A DNA stretch of 64,000 nucleotides from Bryobacteraceae bacterium. Its GTDB lineage: Bacteria; Acidobacteriota; Terriglobia; Bryobacterales; Bryobacteraceae. Below, one piece after another: positions 1 through 8,652 of this stretch. The number at the start of each line of letters is the position of its first letter. The stretch's first letter is position 1. The notes below the pieces were generated by a model. The model ran no database searches, was not told the DNA's origin, and saw only the letters and a program-made list of their open reading frames with translations. The DNA is taken from assembly GCA_025056865.1 (NCBI GenBank), contig JANWVO010000003.1, positions 1-64,000 on the forward strand. Direction: 5' to 3'. Made by a program: the position numbers and the translations under genes.

Positions 1-3000
1 CCGGCCCGCGGCGTCCATCGTCATGCGAAGGTTCTGATCGTTGTTGACGAAGGACACGTTGGGGTGATTCGGCATGTTGTAGGCCGAGAAGCGCAATTGC
101 AGGTTCTTCGATTCGCTCCACCGGAAGTTCTTGAACACGGAGAGGTCCGTGTTGAAGAAGCCCGGGCCGCGGAAATACGGCATCACGATGGGACCGTTGA
201 CGCCGAACTGCCCGTTCTGGCCGGCGATAGGCGGCGCGAAGCAGGCGGCATTGAGATACTGCTTCGGGCCGAGGTTGGCGCGCGGGTTGCAGATCAGGAT
301 GGGACTTAGCGACCACGCGTCCGTGCCGGTGACCTCCATGGCGCTCATCGTATTGCCGGGCCGGATCTTCGAGGGCGCCTGGAAGGCGAAGTTGTTGTTG
401 CCAAGGTTCTGCCAGATGTTGACGCCGCTGGTGGCCTGGACGATGCCAGAGATCTGCCAGCCGTTGGCGAGGGCCTTGCCCAGAACGTTGCCGGTCCGCA
501 CGAGGTCGGGGATGTTCAGCACATAGCTGGCGGCGAGCACGTGCGTGCGGTCGAACGAAAGCGGGCCGTAGTTGTCCTTCATCCGCTCCGGGAGGGCGAG
601 GATCGGGTTGGTGACGATGCCCATCGCCTTCGACCACGTGTAGGCCAGCGTGTAGTTGGACCAGCCGGCCTGCTTGGTGGCAAACACCTGGAGCGAATTG
701 TAATTCGAGTATGACGTGTGGCTCGGGACGTTGAGATCCTGGTAATTCTTCAGCGGCCTGTATGCGTTGGTGTCGCCGCCGGGATCATTCAGCATCGCTC
801 CGATGGGCACGCGGTTGATGTTCTGGTAGCCGTTGTTGATCAGGTGGTCGGACATGTTGCCGACGTAAGAGACTTCGAGCAGCGTGCGGCTCGGCAGCCG
901 CTGGCTGATGGTGAAGCTGTAGCTCTGCGTGCGCGGCTGGCGGTCGTCGCGGCCGTCGACGGCGGTGCCGCCGAAAGCGAGCGATCCCTGCGTGGCTGTC
1001 GCATCGATGCCCGCCATGGTCAGGCCGCAGCAGACCGTCGTCGAGCGCACGCCGGCGGGCATGTCCATGGCATCGGCGGCGAGCTGCGGGTCATGGTAGT
1101 AGAACATGCCGTAGCCGCCGCGGATCACCGTCTTTCCTTTGCCAAAGATGTCCCAGGCGAAGCCGAAGCGGGGTGAGTAGTAAAGCGCCCGCGTCTGCCA
1201 TCCGGCCAGCGGCACGCTCTTGTTCTTCGCGTGCCACAGCACGCCCGGCAGCTCGGCCGAAGGGGCATTCGGGTTGTAGGCGGAGGGCACCCAGGTGGCG
1301 ATGCCAATGCCGTTGCGCGCCGTCCAGGGCTGCATATGCTGGATGCGCAGGCCGTATTCGAGCGTGAAGCGCGGCGTGATCTTCCAGCTATCCTGCGCGA
1401 AGAAGGCGACCTCGTTCCACTTGATGTCGCGGGCAATCTGCTTCGTGGCTTCCTGGTACCAGACGGGCAGGCCGGCCAGATAATCGGCCAGCACGTTGCC
1501 GGTGCTGGAATCGGACCAGGTGTCGAAAATGAGGTGGCCGTTCGAGTTGGCGTTGCCAGGCTGATTGTTGCGGATGTAGCCGTAGTAGCCGCCGAACTTC
1601 ATCGTGTGCGTGCCAGCGACCTTGCTGACGGTGTTGGTCAGCGTCACCAGGTGCTTGGTGGCGAACAGGATGGGATCGAATCCGCCGGTCGAGTACATGC
1701 CGGCGGTGGGCGCCGACCAGGTCCAGAAGGCGGGGATCTTGTCGTCCTGCCGGAAGATGCCCTTGTACGGGAAGTTGTTCGCCGCACGGGTCATCTTGTT
1801 GTAGTCCTGGTAGGAGTTCGGGAAGTCGACGAAAGTGTAGCCGAAGACAGTCTCGTTGGTCAGCGTCGGGGAAAGGACCTTGGTGAAGTTGAACGAGACG
1901 CTGTCGGTGCGGTTCTTGCCTTCGATCGGCGTGGGCAGCGGCACCGCGCCGGCGTTGCGCCACCAGAGCTGGATGGGGAAGGGTTGCAGCTCGTTCTGGC
2001 GGTTGTAGCGGACGAAGAGCTTCGTGTTGTCGCTGATGTTGTAGTCGACGCGGCTGAGGCTCTGCCACATGTTCTGGTCGATGACCAGCACCCTGGCGTA
2101 GTTGTAGCCGTTGCCTGCGCCGCCCGGGTCGGTGTTCGGCAGCGGAGTCAGCTTGATGAGGTTCAGCATGCCGGGGTCGAGCTGGCTGGCCGGGATGCGG
2201 CCGCCGGGGTAGCGGTCCGCCTTGAGCGGCGTCGCGGCGATGCCGGCCGCGTTCTGGAGCTTCTGCAAGTAAGCCGTATCGGAGAAATCGCCCTGCCGCA
2301 TGGCCTCCGTGTGGACGACCGAACGCAGCAGGCCGGTGTCGATCGTCTGCCGGAAGTTCTCGTAGCCGGTGAAGAAGAACAGCTTGTCGCGGTTGCGGTT
2401 GAACTTCGTGCCGGGCAGCAGCACCGGCCCGCTGAACGTCCCGCCCGGGAAGAAATACTTGTTGTTGGGCCGCCCGGCGACAGGCTTGCCGGTGCGGGGA
2501 TCCGTTCCCTGGGCGTTGTTCAGCCAGTCATTGGCGTTCAACGAGTAGTGCCGCGCATACAGGTAGGCGCTGCCGTGGAAATCCCGGCCGCCGGCTTTGG
2601 TGATCGAGTTCAGCACGACCGGGCCCTTGGCGTTCTCCGCGCCAAAGTTGGACTGCTGCACCTTGAACTCCTCGATCATCTCCGGGTTCGGGTTGACCGG
2701 GTTGGCGCAGTTGCAGCCCGGATCGCTCACGTGCGAGCCGTCTGCGACGATGTCGAGCGCCTCGGGCCGGGTACCGTTGGCCGAAAAGTTCCCGATGGTG
2801 CTCTGCTTGCCGCCATCGCCGTTGCCGTTGATGCCGATGTTTTCACCGTTAAAGCCGGGGCGGTTTTCCACGCCCGGGCTGATGAAGGCCATGCCGGGCA
2901 GGATCTTGATGTACTCTGCCGCGCTCCGCCCGACGATGGCCACGTTCTGCATCTGCTGCTGGCTCAGGACGACGTTCTTCTCGCCCGTGTCGACGGGCGT

Positions 3001-3411
3001 CAGCTCTTCGAGCACCGCCGTGACGCTGACTTCGGTGCCCGTGGTGGCCACCTGGAGGACAATCTCGCCCAGCGTGCGGCGGTCGCCGGCGTTGAACGTC
3101 ACCTTCTCCGCCTTGTACGGCTGGAAGCCAGGATGCTCGATGGTGACCGTGTAGGATCCGGGCAGGACGCCGGAAATCGAGAAGTAGCCCTCGGAGTTGG
3201 TCGTCGTGCGGCGGATGTCGCCCGACCTTTCATTGGTCATGGTGACCGTGGCGCCCGGCACCACCGCCGAGGAGCTGTCCATCACGATGCCTGTCAGGCT
3301 GCCGGTGATGATCTGTCCATGGCTCGCCACCGGAATCAGAATCACCACCACCAGAGCCATGAAGGCTCCGGCCGCAACCGGCAGGAACAATTTACGCAAG
3401 AGTCGTTTCAT
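1..3411 (-). CDS. Oar-like TonB-dependent outer-membrane receptor, 3' end outside window
   Basis: A reverse-strand reading frame stays open from an ATG at 3411 to the window edge, giving 1,137 residues without the C-terminus. An AAGGTG six bases before the ATG is a fair ribosome binding site. The protein opens with a signal peptide (MKRLLRKLFLPVAAG then a hydrophobic run to about residue 33). A carboxypeptidase-regulatory-like Ig fold follows at about 36-115 (GSLTGIVMDSSSAVVPGATV), then a plug and a long aromatic-rich barrel. Known role of the family: outer-membrane import or binding of large ligands, often glycans, in Acidobacteriota and Bacteroidota. The substrate cannot be read from sequence. 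It is divergent from the double-malectin regulator-like gene at 3642, which suggests but does not prove a link. Confidence 0.85.
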   Translation of the reverse strand, partial: MKRLLRKLFLPVAAGAFMALVVVILIPVASHGQIITGSLTGIVMDSSSAVVPGATVTMTNERSGDIRRTTTNSEGYFSISGVLPGSYTVTIEHPGFQPYKAEKVTFNAGDRRTLGEIVLQVATTGTEVSVTAVLEELTPVDTGEKNVVLSQQQMQNVAIVGRSAAEYIKILPGMAFISPGVENRPGFNGENIGINGNGDGGKQSTIGNFSANGTRPEALDIVADGSHVSDPGCNCANPVNPNPEMIEEFKVQQSNFGAENAKGPVVLNSITKAGGRDFHGSAYLYARHYSLNANDWLNNAQGTDPRTGKPVAGRPNNKYFFPGGTFSGPVLLPGTKFNRNRDKLFFFTGYENFRQTIDTGLLRSVVHTEAMRQGDFSDTAYLQKLQNAAGIAATPLKADRYPGGRIPASQLDPGMLNLIKLTPLPNTDPGGAGNGYNYARVLVIDQNMWQSLSRVDYNISDNTKLFVRYNRQNELQPFPIQLWWRNAGAVPLPTPIEGKNRTDSVSFNFTKVLSPTLTNETVFGYTFVDFPNSYQDYNKMTRAANNFPYKGIFRQDDKIPAFWTWSAPTAGMYSTGGFDPILFATKHLVTLTNTVSKVAGTHTMKFGGYYGYIRNNQPGNANSNGHLIFDTWSDSSTGNVLADYLAGLPVWYQEATKQIARDIKWNEVAFFAQDSWKITPRFTLEYGLRIQHMQPWTARNGIGIATWVPSAYNPNAPSAELPGVLWHAKNKSVPLAGWQTRALYYSPRFGFAWDIFGKGKTVIRGGYGMFYYHDPQLAADAMDMPAGVRSTTVCCGLTMAGIDATATQGSLAFGGTAVDGRDDRQPRTQSYSFTISQRLPSRTLLEVSYVGNMSDHLINNGYQNINRVPIGAMLNDPGGDTNAYRPLKNYQDLNVPSHTSYSNYNSLQVFATKQAGWSNYTLAYTWSKAMGIVTNPILALPERMKDNYGPLSFDRTHVLAASYVLNIPDLVRTGNVLGKALANGWQISGIVQATSGVNIWQNLGNNNFAFQAPSKIRPGNTMSAMEVTGTDAWSLSPILICNPRANLGPKQYLNAACFAPPIAGQNGQFGVNGPIVMPYFRGPGFFNTDLSVFKNFRWSESKNLQLRFSAYNMPNHPNVSFVNNDQNLRMTMDAAGR

Positions 3412-3604
3412 CGAAACACCTTGTGGAAAACGCAACTCACCACCCATGCCTGGGCAGCTACACTAATGTAGATCCACTAGCCGGACAGGGGAAGGCTAAA
3501 GCGGTTACCATTTGCCCCAGAGCCTCGTTACTTCCCATTAGTGGTTTATTTTCAGTCGCGTTACACGGATTCCACGCGAAGATGTAACGGGCCTGCGCAG
3601 TCGC

Positions 3605-3633
3605 TTTACGCCCACTCCTGTCCGTGCTATAGT
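3605..3633 (+). promoter_or_regulatory. Candidate sigma70-type promoter for the malectin-domain gene
   Basis: TTTACG at 3605-3610 and TATAGT at 3628-3633 are separated by exactly 17 bases, close to the TTGACA/TATAAT consensus. Transcription would start near 3640-3642, at the GTG start codon itself. This is a sequence match only. Confidence 0.4.
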
Positions 3634-3641
3634 GCGAATCG

Positions 3642-5228
3642 GTGGAAGACGGAAGACAGTCCCCCAGTCTGGGAACTTCGGCCACCTCGTTGGAAGCGGA
3701 GAGAGCCGAATTGCAGGCAGTGCTCTCCTCGGACATCTTCCACCGCGCCCCCACGCTGGCCCAATTGCTGGCATACATCTGCGAGAGATACTTCCGGGGC
3801 GAGATCGAGCTGATCAAGGAATACAGCATCGCCGTCGAGGCGCTCGGCCGGCCTGCCGGGTTCGATCAGAAAAGGGATTCGATCGTGCGGGTGGAGGCGC
3901 ACCGGCTGCGGAAGAGGCTGCGCGAGTACTACGAAACCGAAGGGAAGGATCACGCCATCCGCATCGAACTCCCGCCCGGAGGCTACGTCCCCCGGTTCGT
4001 GCAGCAGCGGCGGGACGTCGACCCGTCGGGTGGAAAAGGAATCGAGGCGGCGGGTTCCCCTGCTGATGGATCCGCCACCCGAAAGCGGCTGTCGGCGCGG
4101 ACCGGCAGGCCGGTCTGGTGGCTGGCGGCGGCGGGATCCATCGTGGCCGTGGCGGCGTTGGCCGGATGGCTCCTGCTCCGGGTGGAGAGGCCTGCGGCGG
4201 GACCGGCCCCGACCAGCCCGGCAGCAGTCCAGGCCGACGATCTGACGTCGGCGGCGAGGGTGGGAGAGATCCGCATCGCCGCGGGCAGCGCGGTGCCGGT
4301 GCGGGACAAGGATGGCGAGATCTGGCTCTCTGACCGCTACTTTCAGGGTGGGGAGGCGAAGTCCAGGCCTGACCTCGAAGTCGCGGGAACACTCACACCA
4401 GAGCTTTTCCGCAGTTGGCGGGAGGGCGAGTTCAGCTACCGGATTCCGCTCAAGCCGGGCGTCTATGAGCTGACGCTCTGGTTCTGCGAACCCCGGTTTC
4501 CAGCCGGCGGCGGCAATTCGGGGAGCTTCCGGATCCTGCTCGATGGCAGGCCGCTGGTTGAGGAGATTGACATCATCGCCGATGTCGGGGCAGGGCAGGC
4601 GGTGACGGCGCGCACGTTCCGCGACATCCGGCCGGGCGCGGACGGGGTGCTGCATCTGGAGTTCCGGCCGATCTCCAGCTCTGCGTTGCTGGCCGCGTTG
4701 TCCGTCGTCCCTGGGACCTCCGGGCGTCTGCGGCCCATCCGGATCGCCGCCCGCGAGGAACCCTACAAGGACAGCGAAGGACACGTCTGGTCGTCGGATC
4801 GTTTCTTCTTTGGCGGGCGGCTGGTAAAGCGCATCGAGCCAATCCAGGGCACGGAAGATCCCGAGCTGTACCGGGGCGAGCGCTACGGGCGGCTGACCTA
4901 CACCATCCCGGTACCGCCGGATTCCACCTACACGGCGGTCCTGCACTTCGCCGAGACCTGGTTCGGAAGCCGCCTCGGAGGCGGCGGCGAAGGGAGCCGC
5001 CTTTTTGACATTCTCTGCAACGGACTGCTGCTGGAACGGAACCTGGACGTCTACAAAGCGGCAGGCGGACCCTTCCGCGCCATGCGGAAAACATACCGGG
5101 GGCTGAAGCCAACGCCCAACGGCAAGCTGGTCTTCCAGCTCATCCCCAGCCGGAACTACGCGTTCCTCAACGCCCTGGAAATTCTGGATGAAGGGCGCGC
5201 CCCGGCGGCAACGCCCAGGGAGAAATAG
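3642..5228 (+). CDS. Winged-helix / transmembrane / double-malectin protein (possible one-component carbohydrate sensor)
   Basis: The 528-residue product has three parts. Residues about 20-120 match the winged-helix-like domain common in Acidobacteriota and Planctomycetota proteins, with the hallmark DSIVRVEAHRLRKRLREYY at 79-97 followed by ELPPGGYVPRF. One membrane segment lies at about 158-180 (VWWLAAAGSIVAVAALAGWL). Two malectin-type folds follow at about 208-358 and 365-517, each starting IRIAA and containing W(L/S)SDR(Y/F)F. The layout recalls ToxR/CadC: cytoplasmic DNA-binding domain, membrane anchor, outer ligand domain. Malectin folds bind glycans, so carbohydrate sensing is inferred. 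The start is GTG with no clear Shine-Dalgarno sequence and sits beside a promoter-like pair, so leaderless translation is possible. Possible target: the divergent TonB receptor. Confidence 0.75.
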   Translation: MEDGRQSPSLGTSATSLEAERAELQAVLSSDIFHRAPTLAQLLAYICERYFRGEIELIKEYSIAVEALGRPAGFDQKRDSIVRVEAHRLRKRLREYYETEGKDHAIRIELPPGGYVPRFVQQRRDVDPSGGKGIEAAGSPADGSATRKRLSARTGRPVWWLAAAGSIVAVAALAGWLLLRVERPAAGPAPTSPAAVQADDLTSAARVGEIRIAAGSAVPVRDKDGEIWLSDRYFQGGEAKSRPDLEVAGTLTPELFRSWREGEFSYRIPLKPGVYELTLWFCEPRFPAGGGNSGSFRILLDGRPLVEEIDIIADVGAGQAVTARTFRDIRPGADGVLHLEFRPISSSALLAALSVVPGTSGRLRPIRIAAREEPYKDSEGHVWSSDRFFFGGRLVKRIEPIQGTEDPELYRGERYGRLTYTIPVPPDSTYTAVLHFAETWFGSRLGGGGEGSRLFDILCNGLLLERNLDVYKAAGGPFRAMRKTYRGLKPTPNGKLVFQLIPSRNYAFLNALEILDEGRAPAATPREK

Positions 5229-5299
5229 TCCCTGCCCAGGCTATCAGACTGGTAGAATGAAACTTTGGCGGTAGTATCCGGGTTTGAGGCCCGTCTGGA

Positions 5300-6775
5300 A
5301 TGAGAACGCTTTTTCTGAACCCGCCCTCGTTTGAGGGCTTCGATGGCGGGGCCAGCTCCCGCTGGCCGGCGACGCGCGAGATCGAGTCCTACTGGTATCC
5401 GGTGTGGCTGTGCTACCCCGCCGGGATGCTGCCGGACTCGAAGGTGGTGGACGCGCCGCCGCACCGGATTTCGATCGAAGACACGGTCCGGATGGCGAAG
5501 GACTTCGAGCTGCTGGTGCTGTTCACGTCGACGCCGGGCTTCGACGTGGACGTGCGCATGGCGGCGATGATGAAGGACGCCAACCCGAAGCTCAAGGTCT
5601 GCTTCGTGGGGCCGCCCGTGACGGTAGAACCGGAGAAGGCGCTGGCGCACACGGCCATCGACTTTGTCATCCGCCGCGAGTTCGACTACCAGATTGTCGA
5701 TTACGCCAACGGCAAGCCGCTGGAAGAAATCCCCGGCGCGAGCTTCCGCAAGAACGGCGGCATCGTGCACAACCCCGAGGCGCCGTACATCGAAAATCTC
5801 GACGCCCTGCCTTGGGTGACGAAGGTTTACAAGCGGGATCTCGACTTCCGCCGCTACAACGTTCCCTTCCTGCTGCATCCGTTCATCGCTCTCTACACGT
5901 CCCGCGGGTGCCCGGCCATGTGCACGTTCTGCCTCTGGCCGCAGACGCATTCGGGCCACCGCTGGCGGCTGCGCTCGGTGGATGACGTCGTGGCGGAAGT
6001 CGCCTGGGCAAAGGAAAACTTCCCCGGGCTGAAAGAGATCTTCTTCGACGACGACACCTTCAACTACAAGGGCGCGCGCACCATCGAGCTGTGCCGGAAG
6101 CTGGCGCCGCTGGGCATCACCTGGTCCTGCACCAGCCGCGTGACCACAGACTACGACACGCTGGCGGCGATGAAAGACGCCGGCTGCCGCCTGCTGATCG
6201 TGGGCTACGAGTCCGGCGACCCGCAGGTCCTGAAGAACATCAAGAAGGGCGCGACCGTCGAGATGGCGCGCCGCTTCACGAAGAACGCGCACAAGCTGGG
6301 CCTGACGATCCACGCCGACTACATCATCGGCCTGCCCGGCGAGACGCGCGAGTCGATCCGCCGCACGATCGAGTTCGCGAAAGAACTCGACACGGAGACG
6401 ATCCAGGTTTCCATCGCCCACCCTTACCCCGGCACGGAGTTCTACGATTACGCGCAAAAGAACGGGCTGATCCAGATCGGCGTGTCGATGACCGACGAGC
6501 AGGGCCACCAGCTTCCCAACATCGTGTACCCGGGGCTGGACCGCGCCGAGCTGGTCGATTGGGTGCAGCGGTTCTACGACGAGTACTACTACCGGCCGAA
6601 GGCTGCCTTCCGCGTCGTCGCCAAGGCGGTGCTGAACGGCGACGTGAAGCGCCTTTACAAGGAGGCTCGCGAGTACCTGAGCCTGCGCGCCAAGCGCCGG
6701 CAGTTCGTCGCCGAGCAGAAGAGCCGCCCGGCGGAAGAGCCGGTGCGGGAAGCCGCTACCGCCAGCGGAGACTGA
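5300..6775 (+). CDS. hpnJ: Hopanoid biosynthesis radical SAM protein HpnJ
   Basis: The 491-residue protein has the HpnJ-type start (TLFLNPPSFEGFDGG), a B12-binding-like N-terminal half, and a radical SAM centre C204-x3-C208-x2-C211 (RGCPAMCTFCLWPQT). HpnJ acts after HpnI (GlcNAc transfer) and HpnK (deacetylation) on bacteriohopanetetrol, rearranging the glucosaminyl group to the cyclitol ether head group. The next three genes run in the same direction within a few bases or with overlap, ending in hpnI, which supports the assignment. A GAGG about ten bases before the ATG is a plausible ribosome binding site. The C-terminus after about 470 is a charged low-complexity tail. No hpnK is seen in the window. 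Confidence 0.92.
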   Translation: MRTLFLNPPSFEGFDGGASSRWPATREIESYWYPVWLCYPAGMLPDSKVVDAPPHRISIEDTVRMAKDFELLVLFTSTPGFDVDVRMAAMMKDANPKLKVCFVGPPVTVEPEKALAHTAIDFVIRREFDYQIVDYANGKPLEEIPGASFRKNGGIVHNPEAPYIENLDALPWVTKVYKRDLDFRRYNVPFLLHPFIALYTSRGCPAMCTFCLWPQTHSGHRWRLRSVDDVVAEVAWAKENFPGLKEIFFDDDTFNYKGARTIELCRKLAPLGITWSCTSRVTTDYDTLAAMKDAGCRLLIVGYESGDPQVLKNIKKGATVEMARRFTKNAHKLGLTIHADYIIGLPGETRESIRRTIEFAKELDTETIQVSIAHPYPGTEFYDYAQKNGLIQIGVSMTDEQGHQLPNIVYPGLDRAELVDWVQRFYDEYYYRPKAAFRVVAKAVLNGDVKRLYKEAREYLSLRAKRRQFVAEQKSRPAEEPVREAATASGD

Positions 6776-6782
6776 CGCGGCC

Positions 6783-7190
6783 ATGAAAGCGCGGGCGTTG
6801 TGGCACACGGCGGGCGTCGTGCTGCTGAACGCTGCCGGCAACTACGCGCTTTCTCTGGGGATGAAGCGGGCCCCTGCCGCGGCAGGCCCGGCGCTGGCGT
6901 TGCTGGAGCCCGCCGCCATCGCCGGAATCGCGCTGCTGATTGCGTGGATGCTGCTGCGGCTGAGGCTGTTGCAGATGGCGGATCTCACCTTCGTGCTGCC
7001 GCTGACGGCGGTGGGATACCTGTTGAACGCGGCCATGGGCGCCGTGCTGCTGGGCGAGCACGTCACGCTGGCCCGCTGGGCGGGCGCGCTGTTCATCAGC
7101 GGCGGAGCTGCCCTCACTTCGTTCACGCCCCACGAGACGGACGCAGGCGGGGCGGAGCCGGAAGGAGCCGCAGAGCGGCGGGAGGGATAG
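6783..7190 (+). CDS. EamA/DMT-type half transporter (first of a pair)
   Basis: The 135-residue protein has four predicted membrane helices, the size of one EamA repeat or an SMR subunit, plus a hydrophilic tail after about residue 115. It starts 7 bases after hpnJ and is followed two bases later by a second four-helix protein. Full DMT transporters carry ten helices and SMR proteins work as dimers, so this and its neighbour probably form a heterodimer. The nearest functional parallel is ArnE/ArnF, a pair of small DMT proteins that flips a lipid-linked amino sugar. Given hpnJ and hpnI on either side, flipping of a hopanoid or its sugar-bearing form is inferred. Substrate is unproven. Confidence 0.75.
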   Translation: MKARALWHTAGVVLLNAAGNYALSLGMKRAPAAAGPALALLEPAAIAGIALLIAWMLLRLRLLQMADLTFVLPLTAVGYLLNAAMGAVLLGEHVTLARWAGALFISGGAALTSFTPHETDAGGAEPEGAAERREG

Positions 7191-7192
7191 CC

Positions 7193-7507
7193 GTGCTGAT
7201 GCAGTGGCTGCTGGTGTCCGTGATCGTGGCCTGCACTGCCTGTGCCGACCTGCTTCAGGCCCACGGGATGCGGAACGGCGGCGCGCGATGGAAGGTGCCG
7301 CTGTCGATCGTGTTTCTCGCGCTGTCTTTCTTCTCCTTCACGCAACTGCTGCGGATCGCGGACCTGTCCTTCGCGGTGCCGGCCACGGCGGCGAGTCTCG
7401 TCGTGGAGACCGCCCTGGCGCGGCCGGTGCTGAAGGAACGGGTCGGCTGGAGACGCTGGGGGGGCGCGGCGCTGGCGGCGGTCGGCGTGGCGCTGCTGGC
7501 GCATTGA
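7193..7507 (+). CDS. EamA/DMT-type half transporter (second of a pair)
   Basis: The 104-residue protein has four hydrophobic segments and the EamA-like end KERVGWRRWGGAALAAVGV. The GTG at 7193 is preferred over the in-frame ATG at 7199 because GGAGG at 7181-7185 lies 7 bases before it. That places the gene two bases after the preceding half transporter. Its stop overlaps the TTG start of hpnI by four bases (TTGA), so the four genes are probably translationally coupled. See the preceding entry for the ArnE/ArnF comparison. Confidence 0.75.
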   Translation: MLMQWLLVSVIVACTACADLLQAHGMRNGGARWKVPLSIVFLALSFFSFTQLLRIADLSFAVPATAASLVVETALARPVLKERVGWRRWGGAALAAVGVALLAH

Positions 7508-8634
7508 TCGCCTGGCTTCTTCTGGCGGCAGCGGCGGTGGCACTTCTGTATCAGTCGGGTGCGCTCGCTGCGGCGGCCGCATTCCATCTGAAGACGCGGC
7601 TGCTGCCCCAGCGTCCGCCTGCCGCTCTGCCTCCCATTTCGATCCTGAAGCCTGTCTACGGGCTGGATCCGCAACTGGAAGAAGCTGTCGCCTCGCATCT
7701 CGCGCTCGACTATCCGGAGTATGAGCTGCTGCTGGGTTTCCAGAGGCCGGATGATCCGGCCATCCCGGTTCTCGGGCAGCTTCTGGCAAAGCACCCGGAA
7801 CGGCACGCCCGGATCGAAATCATCCGCACGGAGGCGAAGAACGCGAAGACCGGCGTTCTGGAAGGCCTGAGCCGGCTGGCGCGGCACCCGGTGATCGTCG
7901 TCAACGACGCTGACATCACCGTACCAAAAGACTACCTGCGGCGCCTTGCCGCATCGCTGGAGCAGCCGGGCGTGGGCGTTGTCACATGCCTGTACCGGGC
8001 GCGGGCCTCCTCGCTGGCCGGCTGTTTCGAGGCGCTGGGCATTGCCACGGATTTCATGCCCTCGGCACTGGTGGCGCCCTTCGTGGGCGTGCGGGAGTTC
8101 GGCTTCGGATCCACGCTCTGCTTCCGGCGCGCGGATCTGGAAGCGATTGGCGGCTTCCGCGCCTTTGACGACTACATCGCCGATGACTATCAGCTCGCAT
8201 CCCGCATCGCCGCACTGGGCAAGCGGGCCGTCTTTGCCGAGATTCCTGTTTTAACGTATCTCGCCGATCCGGACTGGCGCGCGGTGTGGCGGCATCAGCT
8301 CCGCTGGGCGCGGACGATCCGCTACTCGCGCCCCGGCGGCTTTGCCGGCATGCCGGTGACGCATGCCGGCCTGTGGGCGCTGCTGAACCTGGCCGCTGGC
8401 AATTTGGGCGCCGCCGCGGCGTTGTGGCTGGCCCGCAGCGTGATGGGCGCGTTCGCCGGATTCGCCGTGCTCGGCCACTGGCCTGCGCTCGCGGCCGCGC
8501 CGCTCATCCCGCTGTGGGACCTGTTCGCCTTCGCCATCTGGGCAGCCGCCTGGTGCGGCAACACGGCGTGGTGGCGGGGCCACCGAATCCGCCTCGGCCC
8601 GAAGGGCCGCATCCTGGAGAACCAGGTTCCGTAA
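7504..8634 (+). CDS. hpnI: Hopanoid biosynthesis glycosyltransferase HpnI
   Basis: The 376-residue protein resembles ceramide glucosyltransferases (GT21/GT2). It has an N-terminal membrane helix (1-25), the start PISILKPVYGLDP, a DxD-type motif D135-A-D137, an acidic pair in IADDYQLASRI, the HQLRW end motif at 264-268, and C-terminal membrane helices. HpnI adds N-acetylglucosamine to bacteriohopanetetrol at the inner membrane. The TTG at 7504 is chosen because it overlaps the upstream stop by four bases and gives the usual family length with an intact first helix; a longer frame extends upstream through the preceding gene. The expected deacetylase HpnK does not follow; the next gene is a convergent lipoprotein. 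Confidence 0.9.
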   Translation: MIAWLLLAAAAVALLYQSGALAAAAAFHLKTRLLPQRPPAALPPISILKPVYGLDPQLEEAVASHLALDYPEYELLLGFQRPDDPAIPVLGQLLAKHPERHARIEIIRTEAKNAKTGVLEGLSRLARHPVIVVNDADITVPKDYLRRLAASLEQPGVGVVTCLYRARASSLAGCFEALGIATDFMPSALVAPFVGVREFGFGSTLCFRRADLEAIGGFRAFDDYIADDYQLASRIAALGKRAVFAEIPVLTYLADPDWRAVWRHQLRWARTIRYSRPGGFAGMPVTHAGLWALLNLAAGNLGAAAALWLARSVMGAFAGFAVLGHWPALAAAPLIPLWDLFAFAIWAAAWCGNTAWWRGHRIRLGPKGRILENQVP

Positions 8635-8652
8635 GCACGTCCCGGCGCGCCC

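Noticed and set aside
1231-3471. A 746-codon open frame on the forward strand
   Set aside because: It is the antisense shadow of the Oar-like receptor: high GC removes stops, the product is low-complexity Val/Arg/Asp-rich, and the reverse frame has a signal peptide and clear domains.
7508-8634. HpnI as a general ceramide glucosyltransferase
   Set aside because: The sequence resembles GT21, but the operon with hpnJ makes the hopanoid assignment more likely; no sphingolipid genes are nearby.
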